A model generated the notes under the pieces. The model was given only the letters and a program-made list of their open reading frames with translations. It made no database searches and was not told the origin of the DNA. From contig JAIQEW010000003.1 in assembly GCA_020073605.1 (NCBI GenBank), positions 124,001 through 188,000 on the forward strand: a stretch of 64,000 nt of DNA, in the 5' to 3' direction. Below are positions 8,602-17,599 of this stretch, in pieces; the stretch's first letter is position 1; every line of letters starts with the position of its first letter. This stretch comes from Terriglobia bacterium. GTDB taxonomy: Bacteria > Acidobacteriota > Terriglobia > Acidiferrales > UBA7541. The position numbers were made by a program, and so were the translations under genes.

Positions 8602-9807
8602 ATGAAGCGGCGGATTGCATTTGGGTTGGCGGCGACGGTTGCACTGTGCCTGGGGATGACCGCGCGGCGCGGACCGCACGCGCAAACCAACGCCGCGCCG
8701 GCGCAACAGCCGGCCACCTCGGCGCGGTTCGCGCTCGGCGGAAACGCGGCGGAGATTCCCGCCGAATTCATCGGCGATCTCGTATTCCTGCCCGTGCACG
8801 TGAACCAGAGCCAGCCTTCGCTTTTCGAACTCGATTCGACCGCGGCGGTTACCTCCGTGGATCCCAGCCGCGCGGCGGAGCTGGGCATCGGCATCCCGCA
8901 GGCGCCTGTGCTGAACTTGAGCGGCGTGGATATCTCGCTCGATTCGCTGCCCCAGTTCGCGAAGAAGGATTTCAGCGCCCACGTGGGCCGCCCCTACGAA
9001 GGAAGGCTCGGCAACGATATCTTCGCGGGCGTCGTGATCGAGGTGGATTACGCGCGGCAGGGCGTCCGGTTCTACGATCCCCCCGCCTACCGATATGCGG
9101 GAAACGGAACAGCTCTGCCCCTGACTTTTTCGGGCGGGATGCCCGTGGTGCAGGCGAAGTTCAGCGGCGCGGGCGGCAAAATGGTCGAGGCCGGCTTCAT
9201 CGTGAACACGGCTCTCGACGCCTCGTTGGTCATATCGCAGCGGTACGCTCAGGCGCACCGCCTCTCCACGTCACACATGAAGACGATTCCCGCCACGGAC
9301 CAGGAGTTGGGCGGCGGAGAAGGCGGCGTCTTCGGCAGGCTGAGCGAATTCCGGATCGGCCCCTACCGAATCGAACAGCCGATCGCGGATTTCGCGAAAG
9401 AAAATCTTCCGGCTGAAAACGACGCTCGAATCGCCGGCGAAATCGGCGGAGGAATGTTGCGCCGCTTCAATGTGGTTTTCGATTACGCCCGCCAGCAGTT
9501 GATCCTCGCTCCGAACGGCGACTTCCGCTTCGACGACGAGGAAGACACGAGCGGAATCTCGATCATCGCTGGCGGGCCGGGATTGAAGGAATTTGAGGTC
9601 ACAGACGTGCAGCCCGGCACGCCGGCAGCGGACGCGAAGATTCAGAAAGGTGACGTGATTGCAGCCGTAGATGACGAAGCCGCCGCCGATCTTTCGCTGG
9701 CGGCAATCCGCAAGCTCTTCCAGCAGGTCAGCCACAAATACAAGCTTCTGATCGAACGAAACGGCAAGTCGCTCCCGCTCACGATTCAGACGCGCCGCTT
9801 ACTGTAG
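8602..9807 (+). CDS. Secreted aspartyl-protease-like protein with C-terminal PDZ domain, active sites degenerate
   Basis: The 401-residue product has a signal peptide (about 1-28), two retropepsin-like halves and a PDZ domain (about 315-400, with GLKEFEVTDVQPGTPAADAKI and KGDVIAAVDD). In pepsin-like proteins each half carries D-T/S-G. Here the first half reads ELDSTAAVTSVD, keeping Asp78 but with Thr80 for Gly. The second reads FIVNTALDASLVI, with Asn201 where the Asp should be. It is therefore probably not an active protease and may bind peptides. ATG 8602 follows GGGGGG. The gene lies 52 bases after the VWFA-related gene. Confidence 0.8.
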   Translation: MKRRIAFGLAATVALCLGMTARRGPHAQTNAAPAQQPATSARFALGGNAAEIPAEFIGDLVFLPVHVNQSQPSLFELDSTAAVTSVDPSRAAELGIGIPQAPVLNLSGVDISLDSLPQFAKKDFSAHVGRPYEGRLGNDIFAGVVIEVDYARQGVRFYDPPAYRYAGNGTALPLTFSGGMPVVQAKFSGAGGKMVEAGFIVNTALDASLVISQRYAQAHRLSTSHMKTIPATDQELGGGEGGVFGRLSEFRIGPYRIEQPIADFAKENLPAENDARIAGEIGGGMLRRFNVVFDYARQQLILAPNGDFRFDDEEDTSGISIIAGGPGLKEFEVTDVQPGTPAADAKIQKGDVIAAVDDEAAADLSLAAIRKLFQQVSHKYKLLIERNGKSLPLTIQTRRLL

Positions 9808-9837
9808 TTTCATCCGGCGGCGGGATTCGGCTGCTCC

Positions 9838-12285
9838 CTAATCAAACTTGCTGAGAGTGGCGGCCATCTGACTGAGGCGCGCATCCACCTTGGCGAAGAC
9901 CGTGCCGGATTCAAACTTTCCGGCGGCATTGCGCTTGCCGGCGCGGACGCCTGTGAGAACCTCGATTCCTTGCTCGACGGTCGCGATCGGGTAGATGTGG
10001 AAGCGGCCCTGAGCCACGGCTTCGATCACTTCATCGCGCAGCATCAGATCATCCACATTTTCCGCGGGGATGAGCACGCCCTGTTTTCCAGTAAGGCCTT
10101 TGAGGCGGCAGACGTCGTAGAAGCCTTCGATCTTCTGGTTCACGCCGCCGATGGGCTGAACGTCTCCCTGCTGGTTTACCGAACCCGTGACGGCAAGCTC
10201 CTGCCGAATCGGCAAATCCGAGAGAGCCGAGAGGAGCGAATAGATTTCCGTCGAGCTGGCGCTATCGCCATCGACGCCGGAATAGGATTGTTCGAAGCAG
10301 ACGCTGGCGGAAAGCGAGAGCGGTTTATCCTGCGCGAACGTGCGCCGCAGGTAGCCGGAGATAATCTGCACGCCCTTGTCGTGGAATTTGCCGCTGAGAT
10401 TCGATTCCCGCTCGATATTGATGATGCCCGTCTTGCCGAGCGCGACCGACGCGGTGATGCGCACGGGCTTGCCGAAAGCATAGCCTCCGATTTCCATCAC
10501 GCTGAGGCCATTGACCTGCCCCGCCCGGTCACCCGTCGTGTCGATGAAGACGAGATTTTGCTCGATCATCTCGCGGATTTTCGTTTCGAGCAGATTGTGC
10601 CGGTCGATTTTCGCGTCGAGGGCTTTCCGCACGTGGCCGGCCGTGACGATGCGATTTCCGTTGTGCCGGGCCGTGTAGCAGGATTCGCGGGCGAGATCGG
10701 CGAGATCGAAGAACCGCGTCGTGATTTTGCCGCGGCGTCCCGCGAGGCGGACGCCGTGCTCGAGAATCGCGGCGATGGCGGTGCGGTCGAAGTGCAGGAG
10801 TTTTTCGTCCTCGATCAGCTTTCGGATGCGCCCGCCGTAATGGCGCAAAACGTCTTCACTCCAATTCATTTCCTCGTCGAATTCGACGCGGACTTTGAAG
10901 ATCTTTTTGAAGTCGTCTTCGTAATCGTAGAGGAGCTCGTAGATTTCCCGGTCGCCGATCAAGATGATCTTTGCCTTCACGTCGATCGGCTCGGGCTTGA
11001 GCGGGCTGGCGCTGAACGGGAAAAACATATCCACGGGCTGAATTTCGAGCTTGCCGTGATTGAGCGTGCGCTTCAGCGTGCGCCACACGCCGCTTTCCGA
11101 CATCGTATCGAGGGCGTACATCACCAGGAAGCCTCCGTCGGCGCGGAGGAGCGAGCCGCCGCGCAGGTCCATGAAATCGGAGTTCCAGCCGCCGCGAGCG
11201 TCGTAGCTGCGATGCACGGTGCCGAAAAGGTTCGCGTACGTGGGAATCGTCTCAAAGATCACGGGACACTTTTCCTGCTCCGTGTGCGCGAGGATCACGT
11301 TGACGCCATAGCTGCGGAAAGGATCGCGTTCGGAGCGTTCCGGGCGGGGGCTGCCTCCGCCCTCGGAAGGAGGCTGCTCTTCTTCGCCTTCGCGCTCCTT
11401 GAAAGGGTCCAGATTATCGAGGACGTGGTGGCGGACTTCCTCGAGATATTCGGAAATCTGCGCGCTGGGGTACTTTTCCTTGAGCTCCTCGATCACGCCA
11501 TCCACCAGCACGGAGGCGGCTTCCTGTTCGAGGTAGCTCATCTCGCTGGCAAGCTCCCGGGAAAGCGAAAGCGTCCGCCGGTAAACGATGGTGAATTCCT
11601 GCCGGAACTGGTCGTACTTGCGCTCGAGCTCTTCGGCAGCCGTGTTTTCGAGCTTTCCGTCCTGGACCATCTTGGGGATTTCCTCGATGGGCACCATCTG
11701 GCCGTCGAGAACGGGGAAAATTTCGGGCAAAGCCACGGCGCCGACCTGCATCCGGCCGAGGGCGAACTGCTCGCGCGCGATGCGCCGCGTAAAGTCGTCC
11801 ATCAACTCTTTTTCACGTTGCGTGAATCGCTCGACGATGCGCGTTTTCTGGCGCTGGAACGGCTCCCCTTCGAAGACTTGCGGGATGCGCCTGCGGAGGA
11901 AGTCGATTCCCGATTCGACTTCTTTCTTAAACGCGTTCGCCTGGCCGCGCGGCAAAGTCAGCAGGCGGGGGCGGTCTGCGTTCTTGAAATTGTTGACGTA
12001 GCAGCGGTCCGGCGCGGGCTCGATCTGCGGATGCATTTCCTCGATCATCCGCACGATCATGCCTCCGCGGCTCGTCCCGGAGAGGCCGCAGACGAAGAGG
12101 TTGTAGCCGGAAGCGGTCATCTCGACGCCCATGCGCAGGGCGCGAATCGCGCGCTCCTGTCCCATGTCGCCCGAGACCGGCTCGACATCGGCCGTCGTCT
12201 CGAACGGTATGCGGGCGGGATCGCAGCGCCACCGGAGTTTTTCCGGAGGCAGGCCCGGGTGTTGCGGTTTGGAGTTCTTGGCCAT
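9838..12285 (-). CDS. Lon-family ATP-dependent protease (LonB/YcbZ-like, S16 peptidase)
   Basis: The 815-residue product has an N-terminal ATPase-like part with a P-loop-like GLSGTSRGG at residues 67-75, a long helical insertion and a C-terminal S16 protease domain. The catalytic Ser675 lies in GVDGDSASS and the catalytic Lys718 in GGVNQKIEG; the 43-residue spacing equals that of classical Lon. The P-loop lacks the usual lysine, with Arg73 in its place, which to my knowledge occurs in this subfamily. ATG 12285 is preferred because AGGA precedes it at proper distance; TTG 12300 would add five residues. A minus-strand permease gene ends 51 bases upstream. The role is probably ATP-dependent degradation of damaged proteins in the cytoplasm. 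Confidence 0.88.
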   Translation of the reverse strand: MAKNSKPQHPGLPPEKLRWRCDPARIPFETTADVEPVSGDMGQERAIRALRMGVEMTASGYNLFVCGLSGTSRGGMIVRMIEEMHPQIEPAPDRCYVNNFKNADRPRLLTLPRGQANAFKKEVESGIDFLRRRIPQVFEGEPFQRQKTRIVERFTQREKELMDDFTRRIAREQFALGRMQVGAVALPEIFPVLDGQMVPIEEIPKMVQDGKLENTAAEELERKYDQFRQEFTIVYRRTLSLSRELASEMSYLEQEAASVLVDGVIEELKEKYPSAQISEYLEEVRHHVLDNLDPFKEREGEEEQPPSEGGGSPRPERSERDPFRSYGVNVILAHTEQEKCPVIFETIPTYANLFGTVHRSYDARGGWNSDFMDLRGGSLLRADGGFLVMYALDTMSESGVWRTLKRTLNHGKLEIQPVDMFFPFSASPLKPEPIDVKAKIILIGDREIYELLYDYEDDFKKIFKVRVEFDEEMNWSEDVLRHYGGRIRKLIEDEKLLHFDRTAIAAILEHGVRLAGRRGKITTRFFDLADLARESCYTARHNGNRIVTAGHVRKALDAKIDRHNLLETKIREMIEQNLVFIDTTGDRAGQVNGLSVMEIGGYAFGKPVRITASVALGKTGIINIERESNLSGKFHDKGVQIISGYLRRTFAQDKPLSLSASVCFEQSYSGVDGDSASSTEIYSLLSALSDLPIRQELAVTGSVNQQGDVQPIGGVNQKIEGFYDVCRLKGLTGKQGVLIPAENVDDLMLRDEVIEAVAQGRFHIYPIATVEQGIEVLTGVRAGKRNAAGKFESGTVFAKVDARLSQMAATLSKFD

Positions 12286-12336
12286 CCGGCGTCCTATCAA
12301 TTCTTTCGAAGGCCGTTACTCTAGCACGGCGTCAAT

Positions 12337-13407
12337 CTAGTTCCCACCGGGGCTGGGCGCTTTGTTTCCAGCGCGTGCGCTGGGAGCGTACAGATCGAGA
12401 AGACTCGCCGCGGTGGCCACTACGATCGGCCCGAGAACCACGCCGAGCATCCCGAAGACTTCGATCCCTCCGAGCACGCTGATGAAGACTAGCAACCCGC
12501 TCATTTCGGCGCGGCCGCTGATCAGCCAGGGGCGCATGAGATTGTCCACCGTGCCGACGATCACAATGAAGAAGGCCGCGAGCAAAATGCCATGGCCCAG
12601 GTGCCCGGTGACCGCGAGGCCAATTGCAGCAGGTACCCAGATAATTGCAGATCCCACCACGGGCACGAGTGACAAGAAACCGATCATCACGGACCAAAAA
12701 ATGGGCGCCGGGATGCCGGCCACGGCAAATGCCGCCCCGCCGAGCGCGCCCTGCACGGCCGCAATCACCAAGCTCGACGTGACGCTGGCGAAAATCAAGT
12801 TGCGCGCGTCGCTGAGCATGCGGTCGCGGTGAGCGAGCTCGAAAGGCAGCAATTCCCTGAGTCGGGCGACGATCGAGCTGCCGTCGCGATAGAGATAAAA
12901 CATCGCCAGGATCGTGACGCCGAGATCAAACAGGAATACGGCGGTGTTCTTCAGGACGGTGCCGACGCGCGCGGCGACGAATTGCGCCACCTGTTCGCCA
13001 TACTGACGCGCGGACATGGCCAGGCTTTCCGAGCTCACTCCGGGGAATCGCTGCTGTATCCATCCCGAGACTTTTCCCACCCACGCCAGATGGCCGCCCG
13101 CGGCCTGGAGCTGAATTGACTGCACCGCAACCACGGCTTCCCGGACAAACGCGAACATCAAGAACAGCGTGGGCACGATCAGAATCAGCGTCACGCCCAC
13201 GGTGCTCAGAGCGGCGGCCACCGCGGAACCCCAGCGGCGCGCCAGCCACTCATAAGCCGGATACGTGACAACCACCAGAACGGCGGCCCAGGCGAGCGCC
13301 GCCAGAAAATGAGCGAAAACCAGATAGACGAGATACACGAGCAGGATCACGATGCCGTAGAAGAAGGCGTCGCCCAGCTGCTTCTGCGATTTCAGCTCGG
13401 TGGTCAA
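12337..13407 (-). CDS. AI-2E family transporter / PerM-like permease
   Basis: The 356-residue product is very hydrophobic, with about seven or eight membrane segments: a pair at residues 12-60, one near 67-95, a cytoplasmic or periplasmic helical region at 95-160, and a C-terminal bundle from 160 to 335. The C-terminal part includes FLSLVPVVGSAIIWVPAAIGL and the family's VDNLMRPWLISGR motif followed by GGIEVFGMLGVVLGPIV, both diagnostic of PF01594. The TTG start at 13407 has GAGG five bases upstream. Family members export small molecules or act in Na+/H+ exchange; the substrate cannot be read from sequence. The Lon-like gene follows in the same direction. Confidence 0.88.
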   Translation of the reverse strand: MTTELKSQKQLGDAFFYGIVILLVYLVYLVFAHFLAALAWAAVLVVVTYPAYEWLARRWGSAVAAALSTVGVTLILIVPTLFLMFAFVREAVVAVQSIQLQAAGGHLAWVGKVSGWIQQRFPGVSSESLAMSARQYGEQVAQFVAARVGTVLKNTAVFLFDLGVTILAMFYLYRDGSSIVARLRELLPFELAHRDRMLSDARNLIFASVTSSLVIAAVQGALGGAAFAVAGIPAPIFWSVMIGFLSLVPVVGSAIIWVPAAIGLAVTGHLGHGILLAAFFIVIVGTVDNLMRPWLISGRAEMSGLLVFISVLGGIEVFGMLGVVLGPIVVATAASLLDLYAPSARAGNKAPSPGGN

Positions 13408-13501
13408 GTCGGCCTCGCTTTCGGTGCTCCGGCAAGAAGACTGATAGTTGCAATCCCCGCGATTGTCAACTCCGGCAGCGCCGCAGTGGGGGCGGTGCGG
13501 A

Positions 13502-13510
13502 TGCTATAAT
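13502..13510 (+). promoter_or_regulatory. Extended -10 promoter TGcTATAAT
   Basis: TG at 13502-13503, one base, then TATAAT at 13505-13510. This is a consensus extended -10 element, which needs no good -35, and none is seen. The predicted start point would be about 13517, giving a leader of roughly 23 bases for the small zinc-ribbon gene at 13540. Confidence 0.6.
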
Positions 13511-13539
13511 CGACGAAGATTCTCACCGAGATTGCCACC

Positions 13540-13698
13540 ATGACGCATCCTGCCTGCCAGCACAAGCGCACTCGACTGGTCGCCAAGGACAAAGACGCCG
13601 AGTACGTGGAATGCCTCGACTGCGGCGAAATTCTCGAAGCCGGAGAGATGGAGAAAAAAGAAAGCGCCGGCTTCGACGAATCGCTGTCCGACGCTTGA
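13540..13698 (+). CDS. Tiny zinc-ribbon-like protein, 52 residues
   Basis: ATG 13540 to TGA 13696-13698. The product has CxH near the start (C6, H8) and CLDC at residues 25-28, enough for one zinc site, followed by an acidic tail (EILEAGEMEKKE, then FDESLSDA). A consensus extended -10 sits 30 bases upstream, which supports expression. A diverged partial copy lies at 14352-14465, and conservation between the two over the acidic tail shows the frame is real. The function is unknown. The small size and zinc knuckle suggest a protein-binding or RNA-binding accessory role. Confidence 0.7.
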   Translation: MTHPACQHKRTRLVAKDKDAEYVECLDCGEILEAGEMEKKESAGFDESLSDA

Positions 13699-13793
13699 GC
13701 CCGGCGCGGGTCCTCCCAAAAGAACCCTTTCAAGCGATGGTTGCGGGGCGTAAAATCTGCCGCAATTAGAGTTTCCTGTTCCGGGAGGTGACC

Positions 13794-14252
13794 ATGTGGA
13801 AGTACGTATCGGTTCTCTCGATCCTGGTGCTTGTGGGGCTTGCGGCATCGGCCCAGCAAAGCCAAAAGCCCGCCGACAACAAGCCACCCGGCGAGTTCAA
13901 GATTCCCCCCGAAGCCGCGGCGCAAACCAATCCCGTCAAGCCGAACCCGGAATCGATTGCCCAGGGCAAGAAGGTGTACGGCTACGATTGCGCGATGTGC
14001 CATGGCGCGGACGGCGACGGCAAAGGTGACCTCGCCGTCGAGATGAAATTGAAGATCCCCGACTACCGCGACCCCGAGTCGCTGAAGGACAGGACAGACG
14101 GCGAGCTCTTCTACATCATCCAGAAAGGCAAAGGCGATATGCCGCCGGAGGGTGACCGCGCGAAGCCGGATGGGCTTTGGAGCCTCGTCAACTACGTCCG
14201 GTCGTTCGCGAAGAAGGGCGCTTCGCCGCCGGAGAAGCCGCCGTCGCCTTAG
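13794..14252 (+). CDS. Exported c-type cytochrome, single haem
   Basis: The 152-residue product has a signal peptide (MWKYVSVLSILVLVGLAASA, residues 1-20), a Pro-rich spacer and a class I cytochrome c domain. The haem attachment motif is CAMCH at residues 66-70, followed by GADGDGKGD, and the likely distal Met lies in GDMPPEGD. It acts as a periplasmic electron carrier. ATG 13794 is chosen because GGGAGG ends seven bases upstream; the GTG at 13788 overlaps that ribosome site. A TAAAAT hexamer at 13751-13756 may be the -10. The tail is Pro/Lys rich. Confidence 0.9.
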   Translation: MWKYVSVLSILVLVGLAASAQQSQKPADNKPPGEFKIPPEAAAQTNPVKPNPESIAQGKKVYGYDCAMCHGADGDGKGDLAVEMKLKIPDYRDPESLKDRTDGELFYIIQKGKGDMPPEGDRAKPDGLWSLVNYVRSFAKKGASPPEKPPSP

Positions 14253-14351
14253 TGTCGCGTGTCAGAGCGTTTTTGAGCATCTGGGACATTCGGGGTTACC
14301 GCTGGCGGAGGGGCATCCCAACGGAATGACTAGTCGCCAGCAACGAGCTTC

Positions 14352-14465
14352 GTGAACTGCGGCGAGATTCTCGAAGCCGGAGAGATGGAAAAGAAAGAAG
14401 GCGCCGGCTTCGACGAATCGCTCTCCGATGCTCGACTCGCCGGAAGTTCTCGAGATACCCGTTAG
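14352..14465 (+). pseudogene. Truncated second copy of the tiny zinc-ribbon gene
   Basis: From about 14353 to 14430 the sequence repeats codons 27-52 of the gene at 13540 with few changes: CGEILEAGEMEKKE, then GAGFDESLSDA. The N-terminal zinc ligands (CxH) and the first cysteine of the CxxC are missing. The original stop is lost, and reading continues into LAGSSRDTR before TAG at 14463-14465. It is most simply a duplicated and decayed 3' fragment left after the cytochrome gene. A GTG at 14352 could open the frame, but no ribosome site is present. Its stop overlaps the stop of the convergent TPR gene. Confidence 0.75.
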
Positions 14466-15826
14466 CGATTATCCTTCGGAATATCGAGATTCGGATTGAG
14501 ACGGTGGGCCTCGTTGAACTCTTTCACCGCTGCGTCGTAATCCTTCATGTGGCTGAGAGTGATGCCGAGGTTGTAGTGCGCCTGGGCGAAATCGGGGCTT
14601 AGCCGAATTGTTTCGCGGTAACGATCGGCGGCCGGTCCATACCGTCTCTTGTTAAAGAGCACGTTCCCCAAAGTGAAGTGCGCGCCCGCATTATCCGGCT
14701 GGATCGCGATCAACTTCTCCAGTATCGTTTCCGCGCCATCCAGGTCGCCGGTTCCTACGAGCGCGGTCCCCAACCCGAGCATGGCTTCCGGAAAGCCTGG
14801 TTGCGTTTCGAGCGCTTTTCGGAAACTCTCGACGGCTTCCTTGGGCCGGTTCAGGCTCAGATAGAGAGTGCCAAGATTGCAGAGCCCGTAGGCGGAGCGA
14901 GGATCCAAAGCCAGTCCCTTCTGGTAGGCGCTGATGGCGTCGTCAGGTTTGTTCTGATCCCCATACGCGCGCGCAAGGCTGAACTCCACTTCGGCCTGGT
15001 TCGGTTTGAGCGCCAGACTTTTCTGAAAGCCGGCGATCGCCTCGTCAAGATGTCCCTGGTTGTAGAGCAGGCGACCCAGTTCGAACCACATCCCCGGATC
15101 GTTGGGGCTGGTTTGGGCAGTCTGGCGATACACGTCAATGGCTTCGTCGGTGCGACCTGCCTGATTGAGCGTAGCTGCGTAGCCCGCGCGGATGTCCATG
15201 GCATCCGGCTTGAGAGCGAGGGCCTGCCGATATGCGGAGACGGCATCGTCCCATTGCTGCTTGGAAGCAAGCGCTGCTCCCAGATTGTTCAGGGCATCAA
15301 CGAAGTGGGGCGAACGCGCAAGTGCCCTGCGGTAGTTCGTGATGGCGTCGTCCACGCGGCCCATGGAAAACAGCGCTGCGCCCATACCGTTGCGGGCCTC
15401 GGGTGAATCTGGCTGGAGGGCAAGGGACTTCTGATATGCAGCGATCGACTCCTCGTACTTTTGTTCGTGGTAAAGCGTGAGTCCCATGTTGCTTTGGATG
15501 ATCGGATCGTTGGGCCTGAACTTCAGCGCTAGAGTGAAGTCGGTCAGGGCCTCGTCGTACTTTTTCTGCGCGTCGAGGGCGAGACCGAGATTGCTGAGAG
15601 CGTCCGGATACCCGGGATTGATCGCAAGCGCCTGCCGGTAGAGGGCAATGGCTTCGTCAACCTTGCCCTGTAGATAGAGATCACGCCCGCGGTTATAGAG
15701 CCTGGTGGCTGCGTTGGATTGCTCGACCGAGACCTGTTGCGCCCGCACAACGCTTCCGCAGGCCGCAATGCATGCGAGTGCCAAGACGTACGCAGCAAAT
15801 CGGCGGTCAGGCAGCTTTGAGTGCAT
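14462..15826 (-). CDS. Secreted TPR-repeat protein
   Basis: The 454-residue product has a signal peptide (about residues 1-30, ending VVRAQQ) followed by about eleven consecutive 34-residue tetratricopeptide repeats of the classic type (e.g. ALNNLGAALASKQQWDDAVS, AHYNLGITLSHMKDYDAAVK). The repeats fill the protein to its end. ATG 15826 is chosen because AGGAG lies ten bases upstream and the signal peptide then starts correctly; an ATG at 15865 would add 13 residues. TPR arrays form protein-binding superhelices. The signal peptide places it in the periplasm or at the cell surface; the partner is unknown. Confidence 0.88.
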   Translation of the reverse strand: MHSKLPDRRFAAYVLALACIAACGSVVRAQQVSVEQSNAATRLYNRGRDLYLQGKVDEAIALYRQALAINPGYPDALSNLGLALDAQKKYDEALTDFTLALKFRPNDPIIQSNMGLTLYHEQKYEESIAAYQKSLALQPDSPEARNGMGAALFSMGRVDDAITNYRRALARSPHFVDALNNLGAALASKQQWDDAVSAYRQALALKPDAMDIRAGYAATLNQAGRTDEAIDVYRQTAQTSPNDPGMWFELGRLLYNQGHLDEAIAGFQKSLALKPNQAEVEFSLARAYGDQNKPDDAISAYQKGLALDPRSAYGLCNLGTLYLSLNRPKEAVESFRKALETQPGFPEAMLGLGTALVGTGDLDGAETILEKLIAIQPDNAGAHFTLGNVLFNKRRYGPAADRYRETIRLSPDFAQAHYNLGITLSHMKDYDAAVKEFNEAHRLNPNLDIPKDNR

Positions 15827-15959
15827 CCGGCAAATTCTCCTGTGAATTTCAGCGGAGGATACCATGCCCGAACGCCGCGGTGCGAGTTCAGGAGTATCCC
15901 TAGCGTGAACTTATATTTTGAGTTACGCTCTGCGCCTCAAGGCTACGCCTTCTGCCAGG

Positions 15960-17501
15960 ATGCTCTTCAAGACCTTCAGCGCCGCAGTGTTTGGAATTGA
16001 CGCCTATCTCGTCGAGGTCGAGGTGGACGTCGGTCCCGGCCAAGCCGGGCTGTTCAACGTGGTCGGCTTGCCCGACAACGCCGTGCGGGAGAGCCGCGAG
16101 CGGATCAAGGCCGCCGTGCGCAACTGCGGCTTCGATTACCCCGCCTACCAGGTTGTGACGGTCAACCTCGCGCCCGCCGACATCCGCAAGGAAGGCTCTG
16201 CATTCGATTTGCCGATGGCATTGGGGCTTCTCGGGTGCCAGGGGACATTCTTCGGAAAGATTCTCGACTCGTACGTTTTCCTGGGAGAGCTGTCGCTGGA
16301 TGGCGGAGTGCGGTCGGTGCGAGGCGCGCTTTCGGCGGCGCTGGCCGCGCGCGAGCGCGGGATCAAGAATCTCGTCGTGCCGGAAGCGAACGCGCGAGAA
16401 GCCGCCGTGGTCGAGGGAACGCGCGTGTTCGCCGTCAAGTCGCTGCCGCAGGTGGTGGACCTGATCAACGCGCCGGAATCGTTCAAGCCGATTGAGGTCG
16501 ATACATCGCAGATGCTGGCGGAGGCGAGCCAGTACGCGGTCGATCTGCGCGACGTGCGCGGGCAGATGGCGGCGAAGCGGGCTCTCGAGGTTTCGTGCGC
16601 GGGGAGCCACAACATCTTGCTCATCGGCCCACCCGGCGCGGGCAAGACGATGCTTGCCAAGCGCATCCCCACGATTTTGCCGCCGATGTCGCTCGAAGAG
16701 GCGATCGAGACGACGCGCATCCACAGCGTTGCGGGCGTGCTCGAAGACGCGCGAGGGCTGGTGGGCACGCGCCCCTTCCGCTCGCCGCACCATACGATCA
16801 GCGACGCGGGCCTGATCGGAGGCGGAGCGATACCGAGGCCGGGAGAGGTTTCGCTCGGCCACAACGGCGTGCTGTTCCTCGACGAGCTGCCCGAATTCCA
16901 GCGCAACGTGCTCGAAGTGATGCGCCAGCCGCTCGAAGACGGATGCGTGACGATCGCGCGGGCCGCGGTCTCGGTGAGCTTCCCTTCGCGGTTCATGCTG
17001 GCCGCGGCCATGAACCCCTGCCCCTGCGGATTCTTCGGCGACGCGACGCGCGACTGCCACTGCTCGCCGCCGCAGATCCAGCGCTATGTGTCGAAGATTT
17101 CCGGGCCGCTGCTCGACCGCATCGACATCCACATCGAAGTGCCGGCCGTGAAATACAAGGAACTGCGCGGCGAGGCGGAGATCGAAAGCTCCGCAAGCGT
17201 GCGCGAGCGAGTGCTGCGGGCGCGGGATATTCAGCTCGAACGGTACAAAGGGGAGAAAAATCTTTACGCGAACGCACAGATGCCGCCGAAGCTGATCCGC
17301 AAGCACTGCGCGATTTCGGCCGAGGGCGAAAAGCTGCTCGAAACGGCGATTCAGCGGCTCGGCCTTTCCGCGCGCGCGCACGACCGCATTCTCAAGGTGT
17401 CGCGGACCATTGCCGACCTCGATGGGGCGCCGTCGATCGAGCCCAAGCACCTGGGCGAAGCCATCCAGTACCGCACCCTCGACCGAACCTACTGGGCATG
17501 A
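15960..17501 (+). CDS. comM: YifB/ComM-family Mg-chelatase-like AAA+ ATPase
   Basis: The 513-residue product has the ComM/YifB order: an N-terminal Lon-protease-like fold (about 1-170, with [22 protein letters not shown]) and a AAA+ module. Walker A is GPPGAGKT (residues 223-230) and Walker B is [11 protein letters not shown] (303-313). A four-cysteine segment (PCPCGFFGD...DCHCSP) and the C-terminal Mg_chelatase_C domain ([19 protein letters not shown]) follow. The product helps branch migration of incoming DNA in transformable bacteria. ATG 15960 is preferred over TTG 15918 because homologues begin just before the [13 protein letters not shown] strand. A TATATT hexamer at 15912-15917 may be the -10. 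Confidence 0.92.
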   Translation: MLFKTFSAAVFGIDAYLVEVEVDVGPGQAGLFNVVGLPDNAVRESRERIKAAVRNCGFDYPAYQVVTVNLAPADIRKEGSAFDLPMALGLLGCQGTFFGKILDSYVFLGELSLDGGVRSVRGALSAALAARERGIKNLVVPEANAREAAVVEGTRVFAVKSLPQVVDLINAPESFKPIEVDTSQMLAEASQYAVDLRDVRGQMAAKRALEVSCAGSHNILLIGPPGAGKTMLAKRIPTILPPMSLEEAIETTRIHSVAGVLEDARGLVGTRPFRSPHHTISDAGLIGGGAIPRPGEVSLGHNGVLFLDELPEFQRNVLEVMRQPLEDGCVTIARAAVSVSFPSRFMLAAAMNPCPCGFFGDATRDCHCSPPQIQRYVSKISGPLLDRIDIHIEVPAVKYKELRGEAEIESSASVRERVLRARDIQLERYKGEKNLYANAQMPPKLIRKHCAISAEGEKLLETAIQRLGLSARAHDRILKVSRTIADLDGAPSIEPKHLGEAIQYRTLDRTYWA

Positions 17502-17599
17502 CGCGCTGGGCCTTGGCGCTCCCCCCGGGCGCATTGACGGCCATGCTGCGGCTGTGATACGCATAACCGCCTGATTCATCGGGGTTTTCTTCGATTCCC

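Noticed and set aside
9970-12324. 784-codon open frame on the plus strand
   Set aside because: It is a shadow of the minus-strand Lon-like gene, whose protease motifs are unmistakable; GC-rich genes often leave the opposite frame open.
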